Source of the DNA: Lentisphaeria bacterium | GTDB lineage: Bacteria > Verrucomicrobiota > Lentisphaeria > Oligosphaerales > Oligosphaeraceae | Length of the DNA: 10,774 nt | Direction: 5' to 3' | Assembly (NCBI GenBank): GCA_016302725.1 | Contig: JAEDNB010000061.1 | Location: 1-10,774, forward strand | In this document: piece by piece, positions 1 through 7,924 of the stretch | How the letters are laid out: the number at the start of each line of letters is the position of its first letter | How positions within the stretch are numbered: position 1 is the stretch's first letter | The notes under the pieces: generated by a model | Database searches by the model: none | What the model was told of the DNA's origin: nothing | What the model saw: the letters and a program-made list of their open reading frames with translations, nothing else | Position numbers and translations under genes: made by a program

Positions 1-23
1 CCTCCTGTCTGGCCTTCCTGTCC

Positions 24-1271
24 GTGCGTTTCACCGCCTCCCATCTGGTCTTTATGCTGACGGCGGGGGTTCTCTGCGCCCTGGGGGTGGCCTTCATCTA
101 CAGTGCGGGCTACCTGGGGGAAGCCTATGCGGTGCGGGGGAACTATCTGCGGCAGTGCGTCTTCATTGGGGCGGGACTTGTGGCGGGGGCGGGCATATGC
201 GCCCTCTCGCCGGGGCGCCTTTCCTGGCGGGCGGTGATTTTTTCCGGATACTTTGCCAGCCTGCTTCTCCTGGTGGCGGTGCTTCTCTGGGGCAAGAGCA
301 TCGGGGGTGCCCGGCGGTGGATTCCGGTGGGGGGGATGCTTCTCCAGCCCGCCGAGTTCGCCCGCGTCTTCACCCTCCTGGCCGGCGCCCTCCTCTGGGA
401 TGGAAAGAGCCTCCCCCGACGCTGGGAACTTCCCCTGGGGCTCCTCTGCTACCTGGCCCCCATGGCCCTGATTGCGGCAGAACCCTCCTACGGAAATGCC
501 GCCTCCCTGGCCATCCCCCTGGCCGTGACCCTGGGCCTGCGCTACCTCCCCCCGTGGCTCTGGAAAATCTCCCTCCTCACCATGGCGGGGGCCCTCCTGG
601 CGGCCACCTTATGCGTCCAGCACCTCCGGCGCCAGGCGGCAATCCCCCCGGCGGAAAAGGGCGCCGCCGGCGCCTCCCTCCTCCCCCCGAAGGCCGCCGC
701 CCTCCTCAAGGGATACCATCTCCGGCGCTTCCAAAGTTTCCTCTCCGCCGATGGAGGCTGGAACGAACAGCAGGCGGTGATGGCCGTGGCCGGAGGCGGC
801 AGGACCGGAAAGGGATACCTGAACGGCACCATGAAGAACCTGGGCTTCCTGCCCCGCACCGTCGCCCCCACGGATTTCATCTTCGCCGTCGTGGCGGAAG
901 AGGGGGGCTTCTTCTTCGGGGTGCTCCCCCTCCTGGGGCTCTACTGGCTTCTGCTGATGCTCCCCCTCCACTGGGCCTCCCGGGCGGAAGACCGGCTGCG
1001 GCTGAACCTGCTGGCGGCGGGAACCACCCTCCTCTTCACCCATGTGGTGGTGGGCGTGGGCATGTCCGTGCGCCTGCTCCCCGTCATCGGCCTGCCCCTC
1101 CCACTCCTCTCCTATGGAGGCTCCTTCACCCTGTCGCTCTTCCTCCTCCTGGGGGCCATGCTCGCCGCAGACCGGCACCCCGCCGAAGGCACGGACACCA
1201 CCCCACAGGAAACCGAAACCGGATTCCGGCTGGGACGGCTCTTCCGCCTCCGGCTCCGAATCCAGCCCTGA
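24..1271 (+). CDS. SEDS-family peptidoglycan glycosyltransferase, RodA/FtsW type
   Basis: This is a polytopic inner-membrane protein of the SEDS family, which polymerises lipid II into glycan strands together with a class B penicillin-binding protein. Family signatures are clear: GARRWIPVGGMLLQPAEFAR at residues 95-114, a GKGYLNGT block followed by LGFLP, then TDFIFAVVAEEGG with Asp284 at the position of the proposed catalytic Asp, and GLPLPLLSYGGS at 356-367. The spacing GKG-LNG-FLP-TDFIF resembles RodA (elongation) more than FtsW (division), but this is a judgement by eye. Length (415 aa) is slightly above typical RodA, with an Ala/Pro-rich segment around residues 205-225 and a basic tail. 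The GTG start leaves about seven residues before the first membrane helix, which is sensible. However, the frame is open to the left edge and no Shine-Dalgarno is visible, so the true start could lie upstream. The next gene follows 16 nt later. Confidence 0.87.
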   Translation: MRFTASHLVFMLTAGVLCALGVAFIYSAGYLGEAYAVRGNYLRQCVFIGAGLVAGAGICALSPGRLSWRAVIFSGYFASLLLLVAVLLWGKSIGGARRWIPVGGMLLQPAEFARVFTLLAGALLWDGKSLPRRWELPLGLLCYLAPMALIAAEPSYGNAASLAIPLAVTLGLRYLPPWLWKISLLTMAGALLAATLCVQHLRRQAAIPPAEKGAAGASLLPPKAAALLKGYHLRRFQSFLSADGGWNEQQAVMAVAGGGRTGKGYLNGTMKNLGFLPRTVAPTDFIFAVVAEEGGFFFGVLPLLGLYWLLLMLPLHWASRAEDRLRLNLLAAGTTLLFTHVVVGVGMSVRLLPVIGLPLPLLSYGGSFTLSLFLLLGAMLAADRHPAEGTDTTPQETETGFRLGRLFRLRLRIQP

Positions 1272-1287
1272 CCACACACACTCCCCC

Positions 1288-2091
1288 ATGATCGGCGCAA
1301 TCCTTGGCGACATCGTCGGCTCCCGCTTCGAATGGGCAAACTGCCGCAGCAAGTCCTTCGACTTCCTCACAGGCCAATGCTTCTTCACCGATGACTCCGT
1401 CATGTCCCTGGCCGTGGCCAAGGCGCTCCTGGACTGCCGCCCAGACTACTCGGACCTGCCGGAACAGGCCATCCGCAATATGCAGCAAATCGGCGTGAAA
1501 TACCCCGACAGCGGATACGGGGGCATGTTCGGACGCTGGCTCCTTGACCCCAACCCCAAGCCCTACAGAAGCTTCGGAAACGGGGCCGCCATGCGCGTGA
1601 GCGCCTGCGGCTACGCAGGACAAACCCTGGACGAGGTCAAGGGGCTCTCCCGGATGGTCACCGAAGTCACCCACAACCACCCGGAGGGCCTCAAGGGAGC
1701 CGAGGCCACCGCCGTGGCCGTCTTCCTGGCGCGGAATGGAAAATCCCTGGAGGAAATCCAGGATTGCGTCACCCGGGAATACTATTCCATTCCTTTCCGG
1801 CTGGACGACATCCGGGAGACCTATGCCTTCAACGAGACCTGCCAGGAGACCGTCCCCCAGGCCTTGCAGGCCTTCTTTGAATCCCGCTCCTTCGAGGACG
1901 CCATCCGGAACGCCATCTCCATCGGGGGGGACAGCGACACCCTGGCCGCCATCACCGGCGCCGTGGCCGAGGCATACTACGGGGTGCCCGACGCCATCCG
2001 CGCCCAGGCCCTCCCCTTCCTGGATGACCGCCTCCGGAAAATCCTCCTGGATTTCGAGGACAGGTTCCCGCCGCCGGCCCCGCGACCCTGA
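1288..2091 (+). CDS. ADP-ribosylglycohydrolase (DraG-like)
   Basis: A 267-aa soluble protein of the ADP-ribosylhydrolase (DraG/ARH) superfamily. These binuclear-Mg enzymes remove ADP-ribose from modified proteins, nucleic acids or small molecules. It opens with MIGAILGDIVGSRFE, the usual GA-x-GDaxG start of the fold. Metal-binding motifs are present: TDDS at 34-37 (family TDDT) and GGDSDT at 213-218. GNGAAMR (97-103) and THNHPEG (128-134) are the other conserved blocks. Length is normal for a single-domain member. The ATG is chosen because it starts directly at the conserved N-terminus; the open frame extends further upstream but overlaps the SEDS gene. The 16-nt gap suggests co-transcription with that gene. 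No ADP-ribosyltransferase partner lies in the window, so the substrate is unknown. The gene ends 18 nt before the convergent ABC gene, with no terminator hairpin seen between them. Confidence 0.92.
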   Translation: MIGAILGDIVGSRFEWANCRSKSFDFLTGQCFFTDDSVMSLAVAKALLDCRPDYSDLPEQAIRNMQQIGVKYPDSGYGGMFGRWLLDPNPKPYRSFGNGAAMRVSACGYAGQTLDEVKGLSRMVTEVTHNHPEGLKGAEATAVAVFLARNGKSLEEIQDCVTREYYSIPFRLDDIRETYAFNETCQETVPQALQAFFESRSFEDAIRNAISIGGDSDTLAAITGAVAEAYYGVPDAIRAQALPFLDDRLRKILLDFEDRFPPPAPRP

Positions 2092-2109
2092 TTCCCGCCC
2101 CGCAGCCCC

Positions 2110-4107
2110 TCAACGGGTCTGCTCCCGGAAGAGCGTGGCGTAGAAGCCCCCCCGCGCCAGCAGTTCCCGATGGGTGCCATATTCGGACAGGCGCCCATTC
2201 TCCAGCACCGCAATGTGCTGGCAGCGGATGGCCATGGAGACCCGCTGGGAGACGATGACGGCGGTGCGCCCCGCCAACTGGCTCATCAGGGTCTCCTGGA
2301 TTTTCCGCTCCGTATGGGCGTCCAGCGCACTGGTGCAGTCATCCAGCAGAAGCACCCCCGGGTCGCAGAGCAGGGCCCGCGCCAGGGACAGGCGCTGCCG
2401 CTGTCCTCCTGAAAGGGACTGTCCCTTCTCCCCGATGAGGGTCTCGTATTGCACCGGCATCCCCATGATGACCTCGTGGAGCTGCGCCGCCTGGGCGGCC
2501 GCCACAATCTGCCGGTTGGTGGCCTCGGGCAGCCCATAGGCGATATTGTCCCGCACCGTGCCGGAGAAGATTTGCGCCTCCTGCGGGACCACCCCCAGTT
2601 CCCGGCGCAGGCTGTCCATCCGCACCTTCTCCAGGGGGATGCCATCGTATTCAATGCTCCCCGTCGTGGGCTTGTACAATCTGGCCAGGAGATGGAGGAG
2701 GGTGCTTTTTCCCGCCCCGGAGGCGCCCATGATGCAGAGCCACTCCCCGGCGGGCACATCCAGGTTCACCTGGGAGAGCGCCAGGGTGGACTCCCCCTCC
2801 CCCCGTTCCGCCCCATACCGGTAGGAGAGGTCCCGGATGCGGAGGCCCTCCTTCAGGGGCTTGGGCAGCGGCACCGCGTCCGGGGCTTCGGTGATGGTCA
2901 GGGGTTCGTCCAGGATATGGAAGCATCGTCCCAGGGCCACCTGGAGGCGCTGGAGGACGAAGGAGAGCTGGGTGAATTCGGAGACAGGCTGGAAGAACAA
3001 TTGGGTAAGGGTCTGGAGGAAGACCAGTTTTCCCAGGGTCATCCGCCCCGTGGCCACCAGATACCCGCCCCCCAGGAAGACCACGCAATTCGCCAGATGC
3101 AGGGTCAGCCACGCATAAAAGTCCATCACCTTGAATTTCCACTGGACCCGGATGGCATCCCGGCTGAAGGCGGAGGTGAGACGGTGGAAAGCCAACTCCT
3201 CCTGGGCCTGCTGCCCATAGGACTGCACCGCCTTGATGGAATCCATCTTCTGGGAAATCAGGGCGTAGAGGGCCCCGTTGGTGTGGCGTTGCTCCCGCTG
3301 CATCTGGTGCATGGGAGGCTGGTACCGGCGGCGAATCAGCAGGAAGGCCGGCACGGTGACCGCCAGCACCATAAGCACACGCCACTCCGAAAAGAGGAGA
3401 ATGCAGACCCCTATCGCCACCTTGAAGACCACATTCACCGTCAATTCGATGAAAAGCCCCGTCTCGCTCCGGACGGCCGCGGTGTCGCTGACAATCCGGG
3501 ACAAGAGGCGGCCCGGGGTGATGCGCTGCTGGGAAGAGAGGGAAAGGGCCAGCGCCTTCCGGTGCATGTCCGCCCGCAATTCCCCCAGGATGCCCGTGGA
3601 GAGGCGCACCTCCAAGGCAGCGGCACGGCGGGCCATGAAGTTGAAGAAGGCCTGGGAAAGGATGTAGAGGAAGGCCAGCAGGAGAAGCGCCTTTCCCGCC
3701 TCCGCAGGGCGCCCGTTGAGGCGCACCCCGCGGGCCATGCGGCGCCCCTGCCCCTCCCCGGGGGGCGTGCGGGCCACCGTGCGATGGTCCCTCTCCGCCA
3801 GGGAAGCCCCTCCCCTGCCCGAGGGGGGCGCCAGGGGGCGACCCTCCCCGTCGGTGACCACCAGGATGCGGTCCACCACCACCCGGTTCAGGGCGGCGAT
3901 GATGTAGGCGCCGGAGTTGTTCAGCCCCATGACCAGCACTGTCGCCAGAAGCATCCACCGCACCCGCCAGAGATACTCCCGGACAAAGCGCCCCATGTAC
4001 CCCTGCGCCCCGGTTGCGCCCTCCTTCCTGGGTTCGCCCCGGTAGGCGTAGTCCCGGAAATGCTCCCGGCGCATGAACTTGAAGAATCCTCCGCCTGGCC
4101 TAGGCAT
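2110..4107 (-). CDS. ABC exporter half B (fused permease-ATPase) with degenerate ATP site residues
   Basis: A 665-aa type IV (ABCB-like) half-transporter, with six-helix membrane domain followed by ATPase. Walker A GASGAGKST is at 461-469 and a canonical LSGGQ signature at 565-569. Walker B ends LLLDD (Asp589), and residue 590, normally the catalytic Glu, is Asp. The switch His is Gln621 (VSQRVS). Asp and Gln at these positions are known from the degenerate half of heterodimeric exporters such as TM287/288 and LmrCD, so this half probably pairs with the product of the upstream gene. A Gly/Pro/Arg-rich insert (about residues 84-138) expands the first external loop, usually much shorter. There is no C39 peptidase domain. 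The chosen ATG overlaps the upstream stop by 8 nt (ATGCCTAG), implying translational coupling. A second possible start is Met12 at 4074, with GGAGG 13 nt upstream. It is the last gene of the operon. Confidence 0.93.
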   Translation of the reverse strand: MPRPGGGFFKFMRREHFRDYAYRGEPRKEGATGAQGYMGRFVREYLWRVRWMLLATVLVMGLNNSGAYIIAALNRVVVDRILVVTDGEGRPLAPPSGRGGASLAERDHRTVARTPPGEGQGRRMARGVRLNGRPAEAGKALLLLAFLYILSQAFFNFMARRAAALEVRLSTGILGELRADMHRKALALSLSSQQRITPGRLLSRIVSDTAAVRSETGLFIELTVNVVFKVAIGVCILLFSEWRVLMVLAVTVPAFLLIRRRYQPPMHQMQREQRHTNGALYALISQKMDSIKAVQSYGQQAQEELAFHRLTSAFSRDAIRVQWKFKVMDFYAWLTLHLANCVVFLGGGYLVATGRMTLGKLVFLQTLTQLFFQPVSEFTQLSFVLQRLQVALGRCFHILDEPLTITEAPDAVPLPKPLKEGLRIRDLSYRYGAERGEGESTLALSQVNLDVPAGEWLCIMGASGAGKSTLLHLLARLYKPTTGSIEYDGIPLEKVRMDSLRRELGVVPQEAQIFSGTVRDNIAYGLPEATNRQIVAAAQAAQLHEVIMGMPVQYETLIGEKGQSLSGGQRQRLSLARALLCDPGVLLLDDCTSALDAHTERKIQETLMSQLAGRTAVIVSQRVSMAIRCQHIAVLENGRLSEYGTHRELLARGGFYATLFREQTR
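3741..3832. repeat. G/C-rich palindrome-like segment inside ABC half B
   Basis: This 92-nt stretch begins GGCGCCCC and ends GGGGCGCC, an 8-bp terminal inverted repeat. Each end has a C-run followed by a G-run that could form its own small hairpin. A central imperfect hairpin (GGGCCACC to GGTCCC) lies near 3771-3791. It encodes residues 92-123 of half B, the core of the unusual first external loop. It may be a palindromic element inserted in frame, or only low-complexity G+C-rich coding DNA. Confidence 0.4.
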
Positions 4108-5854
4108 CGTCCAGCACCCCCTTTCCGATGTGTTTGGTGTAGAGGTCGCGGTAGCGTCCATTTTCCATGGCCATGAGTTCCTCATGGGTGCCCTGTTCCA
4201 CCACCTTTCCCTTGTCGATGAGGACGATTTGGCTGGCGTTTCGGATGGTGGAGAGTCGGTGTGCCACCACGAAGCTGGTGCGCCCCTTCAGCATACGTTC
4301 CATGCCCCTTTGGATGGCGGCCTCGGAGTCGGAGTCCAGGGAACTGGTCGCCTCGTCCATGATCATGATGGCGGGATCGGCGCAGATGGCCCGGGCGATG
4401 TTGATGCGTTGCTTCTGTCCCACGGAAAGGGCCACCCCCTCCTCCCCCATCAGGGTATCGTATCCCCGGGGCAGCCCCTGGATGAAATCATGGATTTCCG
4501 CCGCCTTTGCGGCGGCCACCACCTCCTCCTCCGTCGCGGCGGGGCGTCCATAGCGGATGTTTTCCCGCACGGAGACGGAAAAGATGTGGGATTCCTGGAG
4601 GACGATGCCGAATTGCCGCTGGAGGTCCCGGAGGCGGTATTCCCGGATATCGTGCCCGTCCAGGAGGATTTGTCCGCCGGTCACATCGTAGAACCGGGTC
4701 AGCAGGTTGAGCATGGTGGACTTTCCGCAGCCTGTGGAGCCGATGAAGGCGAAGGTCTCCCCGGGGGCGACCTTCAGGCTGATGCCCCGCAGCACAGGCA
4801 CCTCCGGCACATAGTGGAACTCCACATTCCGGAACTCCACCGCCCCGGAAAGTCGCTTCACCCTGCGGGGGTGTGGCGCATCCCGGATTTCCGCCTCCAC
4901 CTTCAGATACTCCTCCAGCCGGTTCAGGGCCACCCGCGCCTCCTGCAGTCGGCCGGCCAATTGGCTGAAGCGCACGCAGGGCCAAATCAACTGCATGGTA
5001 TAGAGATTGAAGGCCAGCACCTGGCCATAGGTCATCTGCCCCTTCAGCACCAGGGCGCACCCGCAGAAATAGACCAGGGCCTGTCCCAGGGAGGCGATGA
5101 GGGAGACATTCATCCAGAAGGAGTTGTTGGCCAGGTCCCGGGTGCGCCCGTATTCCACCGAGGCCAGGTTGTGCCCCTGGAAGACCGTGTTTTCCCGCTC
5201 CTCCGTGCCGAAGGTCTTGATGGCCACCGACGCGCTCATCCGGTTCTGGACTCCCCCGCTGAGCACGTCGTCCTCCCGCCGCATCAGGCGGGTGAAGCGG
5301 ACGATGCGCCAGATGCTGAAGCGGTAGTTGGCCACGAAGACGGCCACCACCAGCATGGTGAGGAGGCCCAGGCGCCAGTTGATGGCCAGGGTGACGCAGA
5401 TGGCCACCAGGGCGATGATGCCGTCGGAGACGGTGGTGGTCACGGAGGTATTGAAGACCCCCAGGAGGGTCTGGGTATCCTCCATGACCCGGTTGACCAC
5501 CTTTCCCGCGCTGTTCACCTGGAAGAAGCGCAGGGAGAGATAGAGGAGATGGCGGTAGACGGCGCAGCGCAGGTCCCCCGCAAAGAGCACCGACACCAGC
5601 ACCCCCATGGAGCTCTGGTAGATGCCCAGCACCTGCTGCACCACGGGGGCCATCACATAGCAAAAGGCCAGGGGCAGGAAAAGCCCCGTCTCCCCGTTGG
5701 TGAAGATGGCGTCCACCATGAAACTGGAAATCAGGGGCACCATCGAGCTGATGGCGGCCATCACCAGGGTGAAGGCCACGGCCTGGAAGATGGCCGCCCA
5801 ATACGGACGGAGGAGTCTCCGCAGAAGAGTGCTCTGTTCCGCGTCCTGGTTCAT
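4100..5854 (-). CDS. ABC exporter half A (fused permease-ATPase) with canonical catalytic Glu
   Basis: A 584-aa inner-membrane half-transporter, with an N-terminal six-helix membrane domain starting near residue 18 and a C-terminal ATPase. Walker A GSTGCGKST is at 372-380. Walker B IMIMDE carries the catalytic Glu501, and the H-loop VVAHRLS carries His532. The signature is LSVGQ (476-480) rather than LSGGQ. In a head-to-tail heterodimer this altered signature would face the Walker motifs of half B, which are also altered, while its own intact Glu/His would face half B's normal LSGGQ. That gives one consensus and one degenerate ATP site. The gene follows the adaptor gene by 27 nt and overlaps half B by 8 nt. 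No Shine-Dalgarno is visible; the bases before the ATG are C-rich. Length is typical of bacterial multidrug or peptide half-exporters. The substrate cannot be read from the sequence. Confidence 0.94.
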   Translation of the reverse strand: MNQDAEQSTLLRRLLRPYWAAIFQAVAFTLVMAAISSMVPLISSFMVDAIFTNGETGLFLPLAFCYVMAPVVQQVLGIYQSSMGVLVSVLFAGDLRCAVYRHLLYLSLRFFQVNSAGKVVNRVMEDTQTLLGVFNTSVTTTVSDGIIALVAICVTLAINWRLGLLTMLVVAVFVANYRFSIWRIVRFTRLMRREDDVLSGGVQNRMSASVAIKTFGTEERENTVFQGHNLASVEYGRTRDLANNSFWMNVSLIASLGQALVYFCGCALVLKGQMTYGQVLAFNLYTMQLIWPCVRFSQLAGRLQEARVALNRLEEYLKVEAEIRDAPHPRRVKRLSGAVEFRNVEFHYVPEVPVLRGISLKVAPGETFAFIGSTGCGKSTMLNLLTRFYDVTGGQILLDGHDIREYRLRDLQRQFGIVLQESHIFSVSVRENIRYGRPAATEEEVVAAAKAAEIHDFIQGLPRGYDTLMGEEGVALSVGQKQRINIARAICADPAIMIMDEATSSLDSDSEAAIQRGMERMLKGRTSFVVAHRLSTIRNASQIVLIDKGKVVEQGTHEELMAMENGRYRDLYTKHIGKGVLDDA

Positions 5855-5881
5855 GGGGGAGGGGGCGTCCGGCTGGGCGGC

Positions 5882-6994
5882 CTAGGGTTCCAGGTTCAGC
5901 AGGAAACTCCAGAAGCAACTGCGGGCATAGTAGATCCGCGCCTCCGCCGTGGTGCCGGGCTGGATGGGATACTCCCCGGGGTCGAAATCGCAGTAGACCA
6001 TCCGGTAGGAACTCCGCCCGTCGTTCTGCACCACGTTGCGCAAATACCCCACCGTCCCCCGGAAATAGATCCGCTGGATGGCGCCATTGTAGCTGGCCAG
6101 GCGGGCGCGATACCGCTGGCCCGTGGCCAGACGGGTGGCGTAGCGCTCGTCCACCCGCAATTTCAACACCTGCTCCTCGCCGCCGAAAATCTCGTAGATG
6201 ACGTAGGTGGGCTCCAGCAATTCCCCCACCACGAACTCATACCGCACCACGCGCCCCGCAATGGGCGCACGGATCTTCCGGTTCTCAATGCGGGCCTGGG
6301 CGCGCCGCACGGAATCCTCCAACGCCGACAACTCCTCGTCGATGGACTCCATTTCGCTGGCATACATCCGCCGGTCCTGCACCAGGAGCCGTTCGTAGAC
6401 CTCGAAATCCTTCTGGCGCAGTGCCTCGAGCCGGACCTGGCAGAGATCCCTCCCCAGGCGGATCTCATCCAATTCCCGCTGGGACTTCAATCCCTTGGCC
6501 ACCAGTTCCTGGGTCAGCGCCAGGCGGCTCTCCTGGTTCGCCAGCTCCAGCTCCGACACCTGGAGGGCGGCGGCATGGGCCCGCTTCTGCTCCGCCAACT
6601 CCACCTCCTTCCGGGACAGGTCGCTGGACATTTCGGTCTGGCGGCGCTCCCGTTCGGAGCGAAGCCGGGAGACCCGGGCCTGCGCCTCCGACAGGCTTGC
6701 CTCCTCCTCGGCGCAGTTCAACTCCACCAGCACCTGCCCCGCCTCCACCTGCTCCCCCGAAGAGACGAGGATCCGGCTCACAATGCCCGTCACCGGGGAA
6801 CGCACCTCCGCGTATTCCCGGGTGGTCACATATCCCTGGGCCGTGGCATAGCGGTTCACGGGAATCACCAGCCCCAGGCCCACCACGGCCAAGGACACCC
6901 CCATGAACCAGCCCACCGCCTTCCCCAGGCGGTGACGGCGCTGGGCGCGGGTCTCGGGCATCCCCTCCCCTTCCGTTGTGCGAATGTCTCCCAT
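5882..6994 (-). CDS. HlyD-type membrane fusion protein (periplasmic adaptor)
   Basis: A 370-aa adaptor that should link the ABC pair to the outer-membrane channel. Order of elements: a short basic cytoplasmic N-terminus; one membrane anchor at about 25-45; first lipoyl half at about 63-96 (SPVTGIVSRILVSSGEQVEAG); a long charged coiled-coil hairpin at about 97-235; second lipoyl half at 239-270 (NRKIRAPIAGRVVRYEFVVG); then a beta-barrel domain ending near PGTTAEARIYYA (346-357). The membrane anchor and coiled-coil hairpin are as in HlyD/EmrA-like proteins, but it is shorter than E. coli HlyD. The start is supported by GGGAGGG nine nt upstream, inside the last codons of the preceding gene. It lies 5 nt after the zinc-finger gene stop and 27 nt before ABC half A, so it sits firmly inside the operon. 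Confidence 0.93.
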   Translation of the reverse strand: MGDIRTTEGEGMPETRAQRRHRLGKAVGWFMGVSLAVVGLGLVIPVNRYATAQGYVTTREYAEVRSPVTGIVSRILVSSGEQVEAGQVLVELNCAEEEASLSEAQARVSRLRSERERRQTEMSSDLSRKEVELAEQKRAHAAALQVSELELANQESRLALTQELVAKGLKSQRELDEIRLGRDLCQVRLEALRQKDFEVYERLLVQDRRMYASEMESIDEELSALEDSVRRAQARIENRKIRAPIAGRVVRYEFVVGELLEPTYVIYEIFGGEEQVLKLRVDERYATRLATGQRYRARLASYNGAIQRIYFRGTVGYLRNVVQNDGRSSYRMVYCDFDPGEYPIQPGTTAEARIYYARSCFWSFLLNLEP

Positions 6995-6999
6995 GGCCG

Positions 7000-7815
7000 C
7001 TAGCCCTCCCTTTTTGCCCGGATGTAGTCCTTGGCCAGCATCCGCATCTCCGCCGCCTCCTCGTCATAGCGTTTCTGGCAGGCATTGCAGGTAGCGCAGT
7101 CCCGGTTGTAGCAGTCCCGGTGCACCCGGGAGGGATACATCTTCCGGAAGGCCTCGTAGCACTCGTCGCTGCAGAAGCAGTATCTTTCCTGAGTGGCGCC
7201 GAAGGCGATATGGAGGAGATGGAAGCCATCGGCGGTGGGATTGGTATGCTTTCCGCACCAGCCGCAGGGGACGGTCAACTGTTTCTGGGCCTCGGTGTGT
7301 CGGGAGGCCAGTTCCTCCTGCGGCCAGTTGTACTCCACCCAGGTATAGGCGTCCCGGGGCACCTGCGCCGCCACAACCCCATTGCGCACCACCAGGCAGT
7401 CCCCGCTCTTCAGCACGTAGGCCCGTTCCCCCTCCAGCGGAGCCTCCGCCCCTCCCTTCAGGTGGACCCGCACCGCGCCCTTCTTGGGCAGGTCGAACTG
7501 GTGCCATCCGCAGGCGTCGCAGATATTGGCGCCCACGTGCTGGTAGATGTGGGCCCCGCAGGAGGGGCAGCGCCCCATCTCCACCACGCGGAGACGCTTC
7601 ACGGAATCCTCGGCGGCGGAAATGACGGAGCGTTCCACATCCTTCTGGAGGCGCAGGCTGCGTCCCGTATCCGTCTTGTCCAGCATGGAGAGGTCGGAGG
7701 CAAGTTGCGCCCTCTGGTCCTCAGGCAGGGCGATGTTCCCCGTCATGGAAGTGGGCAGGTTTTGCAGACCAGGCAGGTCCGCCTTTTCCCGATGTCCAAA
7801 GAAATGGAAGCCCAT
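7000..7815 (-). CDS. Cysteine-rich double zinc-finger protein of unknown function
   Basis: I do not recognise a named family. The 271-aa product has no signal peptide or membrane helix, so it is probably cytoplasmic. Visible parts: a polar N-terminus (1-80); a zinc ribbon with CPSCG at 83-87 and CDACG at 99-103; a middle segment (about 110-180) that reads like a small beta-rich domain; then a second cysteine cluster with CGWCG at 184-188, CFCSDEC at 213-219 and CYNRDCATCNAC at 235-246; and a charged helical tail. The CFCSDECYEAF stretch resembles the metal-binding end of TRASH/YHS-type treble-clef fingers. There are 14 cysteines in all. The frame continues upstream to 8007 but would overlap the TolC gene with an out-of-character sequence, so the ATG at 7815 is taken; Met24 (7746) is an alternative. 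Neither start has a Shine-Dalgarno. It lies 5 nt before the adaptor gene, which suggests a role in the export system or its control. Confidence 0.8.
   Translation of the reverse strand: MGFHFFGHREKADLPGLQNLPTSMTGNIALPEDQRAQLASDLSMLDKTDTGRSLRLQKDVERSVISAAEDSVKRLRVVEMGRCPSCGAHIYQHVGANICDACGWHQFDLPKKGAVRVHLKGGAEAPLEGERAYVLKSGDCLVVRNGVVAAQVPRDAYTWVEYNWPQEELASRHTEAQKQLTVPCGWCGKHTNPTADGFHLLHIAFGATQERYCFCSDECYEAFRKMYPSRVHRDCYNRDCATCNACQKRYDEEAAEMRMLAKDYIRAKREG
7004..7010 (-). promoter_or_regulatory. Shine-Dalgarno for the HlyD-type adaptor gene
   Basis: On the - strand this reads GGGAGGG, nine nt before the ATG at 6994. It overlaps the last codons and precedes the TAG of the zinc-finger gene, so the adaptor may be translated by ribosomes finishing the upstream gene. 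It is the clearest ribosome-binding site in the window. Confidence 0.65.
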
Positions 7816-7924
7816 GGCGATTGGTCGAAAAAGCAGGGTGGATGGTTTTGGGGAAGCCGGAGACCGGTGGAAAGGCCAGGAATCACAGGGGGAGGGAAAG
7901 CCCGGCGCGGGCGCGGGCGCGTGG
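7816..7924 (-). other. Gap between TolC and zinc-finger genes
   Basis: A 109-nt non-coding gap inside the operon. Directly after the TolC stop lies an alternating GC stretch at about 7904-7921 (GCGGGC hexamer repeated), G+C-only and able to adopt unusual helix forms. No hairpin with a T-run is seen, so there is no sign of an intrinsic terminator. An internal promoter cannot be excluded but none is convincing. Confidence 0.5.

Noticed and set aside
2092..2109. Bidirectional terminator between the convergent genes
   Set aside because: Only 18 nt, with no inverted repeat or T-run.
2449..4176. A 575-codon + strand frame antisense to ABC half B
   Set aside because: A shadow of the real ABC gene, which has all ATPase motifs. 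The antisense product has no recognisable domain.
4108..4185. Upstream extension of ABC half B
   Set aside because: It would overlap 86 nt of half A and add a sequence not typical of exporters. The 8-nt overlap start fits operon architecture.
4073..7003. A 976-codon open frame on the + strand, antisense to ABC half A and the adaptor
   Set aside because: It crosses two well-supported genes, and its product is a His/Gly/Gln-rich low-complexity sequence. Long antisense frames are expected in G+C-rich coding DNA.
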